Below are positions 53,476-62,765 of a stretch of 64,000 nt of DNA, one piece after another; position 1 is the first letter of the stretch; each line of letters opens with the position of its first letter. Both the position numbers and the translations under genes were made by a program. Origin of the DNA: Heliorestis convoluta. GTDB lineage: Bacteria; Bacillota; Desulfitobacteriia; Heliobacteriales; Heliobacteriaceae. The stretch lies in assembly GCF_009649955.1 (NCBI RefSeq), contig NZ_CP045875.1, forward strand, positions 2,027,501 through 2,091,500, in the 5' to 3' direction. Under the pieces are notes generated by a model that was given only the letters and a program-made list of their open reading frames with translations, did not search any database and was not told where the DNA came from.

Positions 53476-56244
53476 ATGAGTAATTTAAACCGGAGAAATC
53501 TAAGCATTCTAGGAATTGTTCTAGTAGTCGCTCTTGTAATACCTTTTTTCAAATCACTGCTAGGTCTTTATGTTGATTTTCAATGGTTTCGAGCAGAAGG
53601 TTACCAGGAAGTATGGGTGACCCAGTGGATTACTAGTTTGCTTTTGCATCTAGGAGTTGGACTTTTTGCTTTTGCTTTTATCTATATTAACTTGAGCTTG
53701 ACTCGAACTGTCGTTGAAAAGGCTCTACGATATAACGCCAATGCTGTGAATGAGCCCAAAGTGGTTGACTTGACCAATTATGTCAATCCGAATCATTTGA
53801 ATAAAATCTTTTTTGGTATCAGCTTTTTCTTAGCTTTTCTTATCTCTCAGACCATGTCGGGTCAATGGTCTAAAGTATTGCTTGCACTACAGAGCCAAGA
53901 ATTCGCCATTGCTGATCCTCTTTTGAATAAAGATGTGAGCTTTTACCTATTCCAACTGCCTGCTCTTGAATTGTTATATTTTGTTATCTCAACCATTATT
54001 GTCTTAACGGCCTTGCTTCTTTTTGCAGTCTATCAAGGGGCCAACACCCTTGGTTTTGGTAAGATTTCTTGGAGCGATTTGCCACGGGCTCGTTATCACC
54101 TAGCTGCTCTTGGTGCGTTCTTCTTTTTGCTTAAGGCTTTTGGTTATCAACTTGACATTTATAACCTTGTCTATTCACCGCGAGGCGTTGTCTTTGGTGC
54201 TAGCTATACCGATGTCCACGCCCAACTCCCAGCTTTTCAGATCTTAACAGTCCTAGCCGTACTCACTGCTTTGATCTTAGTCTTATCTCTGGTCTTAAAA
54301 AGAATTCGCTGGGCCCTCTATAGTGTAGGTGTCTTGCTCCTCGCTTCTCTACTCATAGGGCAAATTTATCCGAATATGATTCAACGTTTTCGCGTGGAGC
54401 CCAATGAGTTTGTTATGGAAAAACCTTATATTGATATGAATATAGAGTTTACACGACTCGCCTATGGTCTCAACAATATAGAGCAAGTTCCTTTTTCTGC
54501 GACAAACAACTTAACAGCGAATGATATTCTTGCGAACAAAGATACGATTAATAATATTCGTTTATGGGATTGGAGACCTCTTCAGCAAACCTACAGTCAA
54601 ATGCAAGAGATTCGTCTCTACTATAAATTGAGAGAGATAGATATTGATCGTTATATGATCAATGGCGAACTGCGCCAAGTTATGTTAGCGGCTCGAGAGC
54701 TTGACACATCGGCTTTACCCACAACAGCACAGACCTGGATCAACCGCCATTTGATCTACACGCATGGTTATGGTGTTGCCATGAGCCCTGTTAATGAAGT
54801 AACTTCAGAAGGCTTACCTACCTTTTTCCTCAAAGACATTCCACCAAGAGCAGAAGCAGATACTGTAGAAATTACTAGACCAGAAATCTATTTTGGAGAA
54901 GCAACCAATGACTATGTCATTGTTAAGACTGCTACGAAAGAGTTTGACTATCCTTCTGGCAATGACAACGTCTTTACCACCTACCAAGCTGATGCGGGTG
55001 TTCCCATTGGTTCTCTCTGGCAGCGTCTTGTCTTTGCTCTTTACTATGGTGATGCACGCATTGTTCTGTCCAAAGAAATCTTACCGGAAAGCCAGTTGCT
55101 TATGAACCGCAATATTTCTGAGCGACTGGAAAAGGTAGCACCCTTTTTGCGCTTTGATCGCGATCCCTATCTCGTTATTCATGACGGTCGCCTTGTTTGG
55201 ATAGCCGATGCTTATACAACGTCATCCCAATATCCCTTTTCACAGCCCACTCGAGGTGTAGGCAACTATATACGTAACGCTGTAAAAGCAACTGTCGATG
55301 CTTATACAGGCGAAATCACCTTCTATATCAGTGATGCATCAGATCCAATCATTCAGAGCTATCAGTCGATTTTCCCCAACGCTTTCCGTTCCCTAGATGA
55401 GATGCCGGAGACAATGCGAAGCCATATTCGCTATCCAGAAGATATGTTTAATGTTCAGTCAAGTATCTATGCCACCTATCACATGCAAGACGCTGGTATT
55501 TTTTATAACCGAGAAGATGAGTGGAATTTGCCGCGTCTCGCTTCCGGTGGGGACAGCAACCTATGGATGGAACCCTATTATACTTTGATGACCTTGCCTG
55601 GGGAAGATGAGCCAGAATTTATTCTGATGACACCTTTTACACCGGCGAAGCGTGATAACATGATTGCTTGGATGGCAGCTCGTTCTGATGGGGAGAATTA
55701 TGGCAAACTTATCGTCTATACCTTCCCGAAACAAGAGCTTATTTATGGTCCTGCCCAGATTGAAGCGCGGATTAACCAGGATTCCTATATTGCTCAGAAC
55801 ATGGCACTCTGGAACCAGCGTTCCTCTTCCGTCATCCGTGGTAATTTGCTCGTATTGCCTATCAATGAATCTTTGCTCTATGTACAACCGCTTTTCTTGC
55901 AAGCAGAGCAAGGAAGATTGCCTGCCCTACGCCGTGTCATCGTTGTGTACGGCGAACGTGTTGTTATGGAAGAAACCCTCGATCAGGCTTTACAAAAAAT
56001 CTTTGGTCAAAGCGGTCTTACCGGCACCGGAGCAACAGCACCAACAGGAGAATCAACCGGCGCAACGCAAGAAATGGGAGAAACTTCTCTCGTAGAAGCG
56101 ACGGTTTCACAACTGGCTTCAGAAGCCCGTAAGCTATATGATGAGGCCAATGAAAGACTGAAAGCAGGAGACTGGAACGGCTATGGTTTGAAACTGCAAG
56201 AATTAGAGCGCATACTGCTAGAATTAGAAAGAAAAGCGCCCTAA
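53476..56244 (+). CDS. UPF0182 family membrane protein
   Basis: About 922 residues. The N-terminal 300 residues contain seven predicted membrane helices (first NLSILGIVLVVALVIPFFKS), the rest is a large extracytoplasmic region containing RLWDWRPLQQTYSQMQEIR, YPEDMFNVQSSIYATYHM and LPGEDEPEFILMTPFTPAKR, all typical of UPF0182. Near the C-terminus is a Gly/Thr/Ala-rich linker and a helical end. Function is unknown. The ATG at 53476 is 5 nt after GGAGG. Confidence 0.92.
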   Translation: MSNLNRRNLSILGIVLVVALVIPFFKSLLGLYVDFQWFRAEGYQEVWVTQWITSLLLHLGVGLFAFAFIYINLSLTRTVVEKALRYNANAVNEPKVVDLTNYVNPNHLNKIFFGISFFLAFLISQTMSGQWSKVLLALQSQEFAIADPLLNKDVSFYLFQLPALELLYFVISTIIVLTALLLFAVYQGANTLGFGKISWSDLPRARYHLAALGAFFFLLKAFGYQLDIYNLVYSPRGVVFGASYTDVHAQLPAFQILTVLAVLTALILVLSLVLKRIRWALYSVGVLLLASLLIGQIYPNMIQRFRVEPNEFVMEKPYIDMNIEFTRLAYGLNNIEQVPFSATNNLTANDILANKDTINNIRLWDWRPLQQTYSQMQEIRLYYKLREIDIDRYMINGELRQVMLAARELDTSALPTTAQTWINRHLIYTHGYGVAMSPVNEVTSEGLPTFFLKDIPPRAEADTVEITRPEIYFGEATNDYVIVKTATKEFDYPSGNDNVFTTYQADAGVPIGSLWQRLVFALYYGDARIVLSKEILPESQLLMNRNISERLEKVAPFLRFDRDPYLVIHDGRLVWIADAYTTSSQYPFSQPTRGVGNYIRNAVKATVDAYTGEITFYISDASDPIIQSYQSIFPNAFRSLDEMPETMRSHIRYPEDMFNVQSSIYATYHMQDAGIFYNREDEWNLPRLASGGDSNLWMEPYYTLMTLPGEDEPEFILMTPFTPAKRDNMIAWMAARSDGENYGKLIVYTFPKQELIYGPAQIEARINQDSYIAQNMALWNQRSSSVIRGNLLVLPINESLLYVQPLFLQAEQGRLPALRRVIVVYGERVVMEETLDQALQKIFGQSGLTGTGATAPTGESTGATQEMGETSLVEATVSQLASEARKLYDEANERLKAGDWNGYGLKLQELERILLELERKAP

Positions 56245-56300
56245 GAGCAGCTTTTTTAGCGAATTACCATATCATTACCAGTGCACCGAAAAAATGAACG

Positions 56301-56309
56301 TGTTATAAT
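56301..56309 (+). promoter_or_regulatory. Extended -10 promoter of the 6S-like RNA
   Basis: TGTTATAAT gives a perfect -10 (56304-56309) with an extended TG; the -35 region (GTGCAC at 56281) is weak. The promoter is in a 345-nt gap without coding sequence. Confidence 0.55.
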
Positions 56310-56339
56310 TACGACAAGGAATGGTTAAGAATAAATTAA

Positions 56340-56520
56340 AAGACTGCCTGCTGTGTACGTCAGCCGCTTTGTGTTTTAACCTACATGATTGAAACGGGAG
56401 CCAATATCTAGTTGTTACTGTCACGCCTGCTACGCGTAGGAAGACAAAAGCATCTGTGAGGCGCCCACCTGCGAGACGCAGGTCTAAAACCTTGGAGGCA
56501 ACGGCATGGTGGGTATCTTA
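56340..56520 (+). ncRNA. ssrS: Probable 6S RNA
   Basis: The gap between UPF0182 and the aas-like gene holds a structured RNA. Segments that match the 6S pattern in order are: CCTGCTGTGTACGTCAGCC at the 5' side, GGGAGCCAATATCT, and on the 3' side GCCCACCTGCGAGACGCAGG (a 7-bp hairpin) then TCTAAAACC and GGAGGCAACGGCATGG. A promoter lies upstream and a terminator downstream. 6S RNA binds the sigma-A polymerase in stationary phase. Ends are approximate. Confidence 0.72.
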
Positions 56521-56553
56521 TCTTTGATTTTGTAATTAATTTATGAGTCTAAT

Positions 56554-56591
56554 AAAAAGAGTGGCGACTTTATGGGTCGCCACTCTTTTTT
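56554..56591. terminator. Bidirectional terminator, 6S-like RNA and aas-like gene
   Basis: AAAAAGAGTGGCGAC pairs with GTCGCCACTCTTTTT (15 bp, 7-nt loop). T runs are present on both strands, and the minus-strand gene stops at its edge. Confidence 0.9.
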
Positions 56592-58695
56592 AGATTCCAT
56601 CGGCATATAGACTTTTTAGAGTTACATAGTCTGTTTTACCGCTGCCCAAGAGCGGCATTTGTTCTATATAGCGAATGTGAGAGGGAACGAGCAGAGGTGT
56701 ATGGCCAGATGCTACGATAAAATCACGAAGTGTTGCTTTAGACGCTTGCTGATCGGTCGTGAAAAGTAGCAGTTCTTCTCCTTTACGACCACCGCTTACA
56801 CTAATCGCGGCCACCTCTGTTGTACCAAAGCATTGTCCAGCCAGCTCTTCTAAAAGATTTAAGGAGACCATTTCACCACCGAGCTTGGCAAAACGTTTGA
56901 CTCGCGAAAGAATGGAGATAAAGCCTTCTTCATCGATATCGACAAGATCGCCACAGTCGTACCACTCTTCTACAGGTATAAAGCCTTTTCCATGAATCAA
57001 ATAACCCTCCATCACATTGGGGCCTTTGACTAATAACTTACCACCGCGAGCGATGCCTTCAATTGGCTCTAAACGATGTTCAATCGCAGGCAGGAAAAAA
57101 CCGACGGTGCCCGCTTTGTAATGCATGGGCCGATTGATACTAATAAAAGGAGAGGCTTCTGTACAACCATAGCCTTCTAAAGGACGAAGTCCGTACTTAT
57201 CAAGGCTCAGTCGACGGGTTTCTTCTTTTAATTTTTCTCCTCCTACGATCAAATAGCGCATGGCCTGAAAGTCGTAGGAATGACCGTTTTGAAGATAACC
57301 ATGGAGAAATGTAGATGTAGCAAAAAGCAAAGTGGCACCAATGTTATAAGCAATTTCTGGGATGGCCTTATAATGAAGAGGCGTAGGATAGAGGTAGAGA
57401 TTGATACCTGTAAACAAAGGAAGAAAGGCTCCTTGCAAGCCAAAGCTATGGAACATGGGTAAAGGATTGAGTAACTTATCTTTGGCTGTTAGATCAACGA
57501 CACCAACAGCTTGAAGAAGGTTGGCTCGAATGTTCTCATGACGTAAAAGTACGCCTTTGGGCTTGTTTTCACTACCGGACGTAAAGAGAATCAATTGATT
57601 CTTACCAGGTAAGGCTTTGCGTTTTTGAACAAAAGAAGTGAGTGCTTTCAGTTTATCGGTGGAGGTTAAAGATTTTTTTATATCTTCTAGATAGACAATC
57701 GATACTTTTTCTGAAAGTTTCGCTATTAAATGATTCAGTTCTGCTTTTTCAATAAAAAGGCGAGATGTAAGAAGGGTTTTTATCTCTGCTGATTCACAAC
57801 AATCGATCAAACCTTGGGGACCTGTCGTGAAGTTTAAAATGGCAGGCGTTATATTTTGACGAAAAAGTGCCAACAGCGTAACAAGATGACCTATTGAATT
57901 GGGCAATAAGATAGCGACACGCTCTTGCTCTCTAAGTTCTTTTTTTAATTTGTCACCTAGGGCATAGGCACCGAGAAGGAGATCTTTATAGGTCGCCTTT
58001 TGGCTCATATCTTCTACGATTTGCCGCTTCCAACCGTATATTTTTGCTGTTTTTATTAATTCATCAAAAAGATTAATATTTTCGCGGTGACGAGCATAGA
58101 AAAGAGCTTGCTGTAACGCTTGTACCATTTGGTTGGCTACAAGCGTTTTTTCGTTTTTGGAACTCTTTCGGTCTTCAGAAAATAATGAAAAAGGTTTATC
58201 GACATAGACGGTAACCTCGGGAAAATCTCGGATGGGTAGCGTATCGCTTAATGTACTAAAAGGTGAAAATTGTGTACCTTCAATTCCAATGGGATAGATG
58301 GTCGCACCTGACTTCATGGCAATGTAAGCATAGGGTTCATATACCTTTAAGATACCATTGGTCATGGTGGGACGATCTTCAGGAAATATGATGACTTTTG
58401 TACCTTTTTTAATGCTGTTAATGACTTCGCGCAAAGAAGCAGGATTTTCCATATCAAAAGTTATATATTTACGCAGGCGAAAAGCTTCTTGAAAAGAATC
58501 CTTTTTATTTTTGTTCACGAGAAAAACATATTCTGGTGGAAGATACAAAGCTAAAATCAGAGCGTCCAAAGAAGAGACATAATTAGACATAACAATGGTC
58601 GGTCCACTATCATTTTTGATTCGATCGAAATGAAGTAACTTGAGCTTATATAACTTCTGAAATAGTGTGCGATAAAGAGAATGATGCCAGTTCAC
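56590..58695 (-). CDS. Bifunctional PlsC-type acyltransferase/acyl-ACP synthetase (Aas-like)
   Basis: 701 residues. The N-terminal 200 residues are a PlsC-like acyltransferase (FPEDRPTMTNGILKVYEPYA, KSGATIYPIGIEGTQ) and the rest an AMP-binding ligase (ILFTSGSENKPKGVLLRHENI, EGYGCTEASPFISINRP, DCGDLVDIDEEGFISILSRVKR). E. coli Aas has this layout and repairs lysophospholipids. Odd: the catalytic HxxxxD motif reads NYVSSLD with Tyr39 in place of His, and the substrate motif FPEGR is FPEDR, so transferase activity is in doubt. No LplT-like transporter is attached. Confidence 0.86.
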   Translation of the reverse strand: MNWHHSLYRTLFQKLYKLKLLHFDRIKNDSGPTIVMSNYVSSLDALILALYLPPEYVFLVNKNKKDSFQEAFRLRKYITFDMENPASLREVINSIKKGTKVIIFPEDRPTMTNGILKVYEPYAYIAMKSGATIYPIGIEGTQFSPFSTLSDTLPIRDFPEVTVYVDKPFSLFSEDRKSSKNEKTLVANQMVQALQQALFYARHRENINLFDELIKTAKIYGWKRQIVEDMSQKATYKDLLLGAYALGDKLKKELREQERVAILLPNSIGHLVTLLALFRQNITPAILNFTTGPQGLIDCCESAEIKTLLTSRLFIEKAELNHLIAKLSEKVSIVYLEDIKKSLTSTDKLKALTSFVQKRKALPGKNQLILFTSGSENKPKGVLLRHENIRANLLQAVGVVDLTAKDKLLNPLPMFHSFGLQGAFLPLFTGINLYLYPTPLHYKAIPEIAYNIGATLLFATSTFLHGYLQNGHSYDFQAMRYLIVGGEKLKEETRRLSLDKYGLRPLEGYGCTEASPFISINRPMHYKAGTVGFFLPAIEHRLEPIEGIARGGKLLVKGPNVMEGYLIHGKGFIPVEEWYDCGDLVDIDEEGFISILSRVKRFAKLGGEMVSLNLLEELAGQCFGTTEVAAISVSGGRKGEELLLFTTDQQASKATLRDFIVASGHTPLLVPSHIRYIEQMPLLGSGKTDYVTLKSLYADGI

Positions 58696-58842
58696 ATTGA
58701 AAAGCCCCTTTCCTGCCTAATAATCTAAGTATAGCAAAAATAAAGGGACTAAGAATTATTAATTATTGTTTTTAAAGGCTCCTTGTAACAAATAGAGTAG
58801 GTGTAAAGTAACAATTCCTTTCGGTATTACTATAGATTTTTT

Positions 58843-58862
58843 ATTGTGACAGATGTCACAAT
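58843..58862 (+). promoter_or_regulatory. CRP/FNR-family binding site before the respiratory operon
   Basis: A perfect palindrome, ATTGTGAC-AGAT-GTCACAAT, of the form TGTGA-N6-TCACA. It lies 115 bp before the Tat Fe-S gene. Proteins of the CRP/FNR superfamily, such as HcpR in anaerobes, use such sites. A second dyad (CAACTT/AAGTTG, 58879-58896) follows. The rest of 58696-58976 is AT-rich without other features. Confidence 0.7.
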
Positions 58863-58976
58863 AAAAAAGTGTTATGTGCAACTTATCACAAAGTTGTGTG
58901 ATCCCTCATAATAAAAGCAAGAAAAAGTAGAATTACATTTGTGATTTAAGATCTATAGCAGAAAGGACGTGAAAGA

Positions 58977-59678
58977 ATGAAAAACCCCAATAATCGTCGT
59001 AAAATGCTCAAAGCAAGCCTCTTAACAGGTCTAGGTGTTGCCCTTGCTACGCTGGAAGGAAGCCTGCCTAGTAAAATCATGAGCAACCAGGCGATGGCTG
59101 CAGGAAATAAAGAAGAAGGTAAGCAGATTGGTTTTCTCTTTGATCAGAACCGATGCACGGGTTGTCAACTGTGCGTACGATCTTGTAAGCGAGGAAATAC
59201 CTGGGAAGAGGATGTAGTCTGGCGCAGAGTGATCCAAGATCCTACGACAAAAAATGCTTCCCTGCCACGGGACAAGGCTTTGCTTTCCCTAAGCTGTAAC
59301 CATTGTGAAAGGCCTGCTTGTGCAACTGTTTGTCCTGTAAAAGCCTACACCAAAAGAAATCGTGACGGCATCGTCATACAGCAACAAGAAAAGTGCGTTG
59401 GCTGTAAGTATTGTCTCTATGCCTGTCCCTACCAGGCCCTCTCTTATGGCAAAAGTACAGGCACTGTGAGCAAGTGTCACTTCTGTTTTCTAAGGCAAGA
59501 TGAAGGAGAGCTACCTCTTTGTGTTGATAAATGTCCTACCGGTGCTTTATCGATAGGAGAAATGAGCTTCTTGAAAAGAAGAGCCGGTACGATTCAGCAA
59601 ATCGGCAATTTGCCCAACCCGGCGATGGTCGGTGAACCCTCTATTATCATTGTACCGAAGCGAAATCATCCCACATAA
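58977..59678 (+). CDS. Tat-exported 4Fe-4S ferredoxin-type protein (NrfC-like)
   Basis: 233 residues. The twin-arginine signal is NRRKMLKASLLTGLG, with cleavage likely near AMAAG. Four cysteine clusters follow: CTGCQLCVRSCK, CNHCERPACATVCP, CVGCKYCLYACP and CHFCFLRQ...CVDKCPTGAL, as in NrfC/DmsB-type subunits carrying four [4Fe-4S] clusters. It probably passes electrons between the NrfD-like quinol subunit and the cytochrome downstream, outside the membrane. No catalytic molybdopterin subunit is present. Confidence 0.9.
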   Translation: MKNPNNRRKMLKASLLTGLGVALATLEGSLPSKIMSNQAMAAGNKEEGKQIGFLFDQNRCTGCQLCVRSCKRGNTWEEDVVWRRVIQDPTTKNASLPRDKALLSLSCNHCERPACATVCPVKAYTKRNRDGIVIQQQEKCVGCKYCLYACPYQALSYGKSTGTVSKCHFCFLRQDEGELPLCVDKCPTGALSIGEMSFLKRRAGTIQQIGNLPNPAMVGEPSIIIVPKRNHPT

Positions 59679-59693
59679 AAAGGAGGTGCATCC

Positions 59694-60575
59694 ATGGAAC
59701 AAGCAGCACCATGGGGAATGCTCGTCGTTGTATATCTTTTTCTGGGGGGACTTGGTGCCGGTGCTTTCCTAACTTCCTATGGCGCCGAAAAAGGCTATCT
59801 AGGAAACATAGCAGGATTAACCAAAGCAGGCTATTTAATTGCCGCGCCGGCTGTTGCCATTGGTTGTGTATTGCTTCTATTTGATTTAGGACAAGGCCTG
59901 ATCAAACCATGGCTTATCCTGGGAATGCTCACCAATTTTAGCTCTGTGATGACCTGGGGCTTTTATATTCTTTCGCTTTTTGTTCTAGTCGCCATAGCTC
60001 GCCTGTATTTCCAATGGAAGAATATAGAGGCACCTTCTCTCTTGTTATCAGCAGGCGCCATCTTAGCGATTGCCACAGCCATCTATACAGGCTTTCTTCT
60101 ATCGGTCGTCAAAGCCGTACCGATTTGGAACAATCATATCATTCCATTTATCTTCTTAGCGTCTGCCTTATCGACAGGCCTTTCAGCTACCATGCTTCTA
60201 GCTCATGGTATAACAAAAACAGTAGCAGAGACATCGAAAGTGGATAAAGCCCACTTTTATATTATTGCTGCAGAAGCAGTGCTCCTTTTCGTTTATATTA
60301 CGATGGCCATCAGTGGCCTACAAGGTCTTGTAGCACAACAATCGGCTCAAATGATCCTCTTTGGATCCTTAGCACCGCTATTCTGGGGACTTTTTATGAT
60401 AGCAGGCATTGTCGTACCGCTCGCCATTTTTGCGCATAACAGCTTTCGGCACCAAAAACTATCCCATAACTGGGTATTGTCAGGTGATGTGGCTGTCATT
60501 GTAGGCGGTTTTGCTCTTCGTTACTTAATCATTGCAGCAGCTCTACCAGCCTGGTCGGGCACTTTACTGATGTAG
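59694..60575 (+). CDS. NrfD/PsrC-type integral membrane quinone subunit
   Basis: 293 residues with eight or so membrane helices. The first ones read WGMLVVVYLFLGGLGAGAFLTSYG and LIAAPAVAIGCVLLLFDLG; the GGLGAGAF stretch is typical of the NrfD family. It would oxidise or reduce menaquinone. It starts 15 nt after the Fe-S gene (AAAGGAGG upstream), so the two are one operon. Confidence 0.9.
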   Translation: MEQAAPWGMLVVVYLFLGGLGAGAFLTSYGAEKGYLGNIAGLTKAGYLIAAPAVAIGCVLLLFDLGQGLIKPWLILGMLTNFSSVMTWGFYILSLFVLVAIARLYFQWKNIEAPSLLLSAGAILAIATAIYTGFLLSVVKAVPIWNNHIIPFIFLASALSTGLSATMLLAHGITKTVAETSKVDKAHFYIIAAEAVLLFVYITMAISGLQGLVAQQSAQMILFGSLAPLFWGLFMIAGIVVPLAIFAHNSFRHQKLSHNWVLSGDVAVIVGGFALRYLIIAAALPAWSGTLLM

Positions 60576-60599
60576 AAGCTACAGAAAGGGGGAACTATA

Positions 60600-61775
60600 A
60601 TGAACAATAAAGGCAAGAAAATCATAGTATTCGCCTTTATCATCACTGCATTCGCTCTTGTTCTTTCCGCCTGCGGCATCGGTTCTTTGGCTTCCACTAC
60701 GACTATAGGAAAAATCGACATGGGTGAGGTTCACGGCATGCCTCTCGCTATGAAGGGCAAAGAAGGCTTTGTCGGTCCCGATGAATGCATTGTCTGTCAC
60801 GTCAATGAACATAAGAACTGGGAAAAGTCCTGGCATACGCAAAAAGCCATGTGGGGTCCTTCTTTTGAAGATGCCTATGAAAATGATATCTACGACTGGG
60901 TACTTCAAGAGTGGGATAACTTAGAAACTTACATGATCTTAGACAAAAAAGATAACAACACCAACTATGTAGCCGTAGAAAAAGTACAATGGCAAGATGT
61001 AGACTTCATTATCGGCAAAACGTACAAGCAACGTTACATGACTTATTACAATGGAGAACCAAGACAAGCCTATCTGCAGATAACAGAAGATGGCGGTATT
61101 TCCTGGACCATTGATAAGTCTGTGGTCGTTGAATACGAAGGCAATAAAGAGAGAGCAGGCTATAAATTTTTAGCCATTGAAACGAAGCCCAAAGAAGGGG
61201 ATCTGAACAAGAACAATTACGGAGAATTTCGCTCCTGGCAAGAACGCTGTATTAGCTGTCACACCACGGGCTTTGATCCCGATGCCTGGAACGAGGCCAA
61301 AGCTAACTTTGTCGCAGGGGAGCGAGAAGATTTACGAGACATTTTCGTTGCCGATATTCGCGTTTCTTGTGAAAGTTGTCATGGTCCTGGCGCTACGCAC
61401 GTGAATGATCCCACTATCAATAACATTATTAATCCCCGAACGCTAACCAATGTAGAGCAACGTCTCCTTGTTTGCCAGCAATGCCATACCAGAACGAGTG
61501 AAAACACCATGTATGGCAATGGTGCTAACGACAACCGTCGTTTTGTTCTCGGAGAACATACCTATGAAGATGTTATGAATTATGTTCGACCGGCTTGGGG
61601 CACCGGTAACCGCAACGTGTCCCCTGATGGCAAAGCTCGTCGTGGTCACCAGCAAGATATGGATATTATGCTCAGCCAGTACATCAAAGGACCGCGAAGC
61701 AATCACGCTCGTTTATCCTGTGCAGTTGCGTATACATCGCAGAAAGTTGCGCAAAGCAATGTCAACGGAAAGTAA
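60600..61775 (+). CDS. Multiheme cytochrome c lipoprotein, C-terminus probably damaged
   Basis: 391 residues. A lipoprotein signal with VLSACGIGS is present. Four CxxCH heme sites are seen at about residues 63 (CIVCH), 217 (CISCH), 257 (CESCH) and 292 (CQQCH). Near the end, Cys374 begins CAVAY where a fifth CxxCH is expected, and the protein stops 14 residues later, 20 bp before a 115-bp palindromic element. It is probably the extracytoplasmic terminal component of the operon. The substrate is unknown. GGGGG lies 7 nt upstream of the ATG. Confidence 0.85.
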   Translation: MNNKGKKIIVFAFIITAFALVLSACGIGSLASTTTIGKIDMGEVHGMPLAMKGKEGFVGPDECIVCHVNEHKNWEKSWHTQKAMWGPSFEDAYENDIYDWVLQEWDNLETYMILDKKDNNTNYVAVEKVQWQDVDFIIGKTYKQRYMTYYNGEPRQAYLQITEDGGISWTIDKSVVVEYEGNKERAGYKFLAIETKPKEGDLNKNNYGEFRSWQERCISCHTTGFDPDAWNEAKANFVAGEREDLRDIFVADIRVSCESCHGPGATHVNDPTINNIINPRTLTNVEQRLLVCQQCHTRTSENTMYGNGANDNRRFVLGEHTYEDVMNYVRPAWGTGNRNVSPDGKARRGHQQDMDIMLSQYIKGPRSNHARLSCAVAYTSQKVAQSNVNGK

Positions 61776-61795
61776 CAATCAGCAAAAAGTCCTCT

Positions 61796-61910
61796 GGGTC
61801 TGGTCATCACGCTTTCCGTAGCGGGACTTGGGACCTCAGCTGTCGCCAGCTTGCTGGCGGTAACAGCGTGGGACCAGTCCAGAGCGGAGGAAAGCGTGAT
61901 GACCAGACCC
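61796..61910. repeat. 115-bp palindromic element with possible target duplication
   Basis: Perfect 22-bp inverted arms lie at 61796-61817 and 61889-61910. The inside is also partly self-complementary down to a perfect 7-bp hairpin, CGCCAGC-TT-GCTGGCG (61844-61859). CTCT flanks it on both sides (61792-61795, 61911-61914). It has no coding capacity that I can support. It could be a MITE- or REP-like element or a very long hairpin. Nothing like it was noticed elsewhere in the window. Confidence 0.75.
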
Positions 61911-61984
61911 CTCTATGAAGTAACCCCAACGTAATCAGGAAAAGTTATTTTCATCAGTGGTTGTGCCCGACCGGGCATAGGGAG

Positions 61985-62765
61985 TTAATAGGGAAAAAAG
62001 CCTTCTACTTTTGTTCCACCTTCCGGCGGAGATGCTATGGTTAGCGTGCCCCCAATACGAGATGCTCGTTCTATCATCGAGGCAATCCCAAAACCACCTT
62101 TATTTAAAGTGCTTATCCCAATTCCGTTGTCATGGATAGACAAGTGCATGCCTTGAGCCTTATAAATAAGCATAATCTGGACTTTGGTGGAGCGAGCGTG
62201 ACGAATCGCATTGGTAAGGGATTCATTGATAATAAGCAATAGATCTTCTTTTAACTGTGTTGCCAGTTCTTCCGGTTCTTCACCTTGAATAGAAAAATCG
62301 ATTAGAAGAGAAGAGGCTCGACGAAGAAAATGAAGGCGCTCTTGTATCACGTCTGATAAAAGTCCTTTTTCAATTCGAAGAGGTCGGAGATCGTGAACAT
62401 AGAGACGAATTTCTAGGATGATCGAATTAAGGTGAGTCATAACACGATCTAGATTTTCCTGTACCTCTGTTTCTTTATTTTTTTCTTTTACTAGAAAGCG
62501 AGTATTCTCCAATTCCAGACCAATTCCATAAAGATTTTGAATCACACCATCGTGAAGGTTCTGGGAAATTCGCTCTCGTTCTGCCGAAAGGGTTTGCTGT
62601 ACCATGAACAAGACCAAACAAACCAAGCCAGACCATAGGTCCAGCCAAAGTAAGGCGACTAAATCGCAGTCGTAAAGCAAAAATAATTAAGCCCATGGAG
62701 AAAAAAGACAGGCCATAGACGAAATAGACAAGAATGACTGTTAGCAATGGAAAGATATCGTGCAT
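61985..62765 (-). pseudogene. NarL-type sensor histidine kinase, broken by a frame change/internal deletion
   Basis: The N-terminal part (MHDIFPLLTVILVYFVYGLS, two membrane helices, ending LFGLVHG) is in one frame from 62765, and the kinase part is in another. The latter has the HisKA_3 box ERERISQNLHDGVIQNLYGIG and an ATPase domain with INESLTNAIRHA, DNGIGI and GGFGIASM. The two parts abut near 62600 with a one-base frame change and no linker domain, so some sequence seems lost. No response regulator is nearby. Confidence 0.7.
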
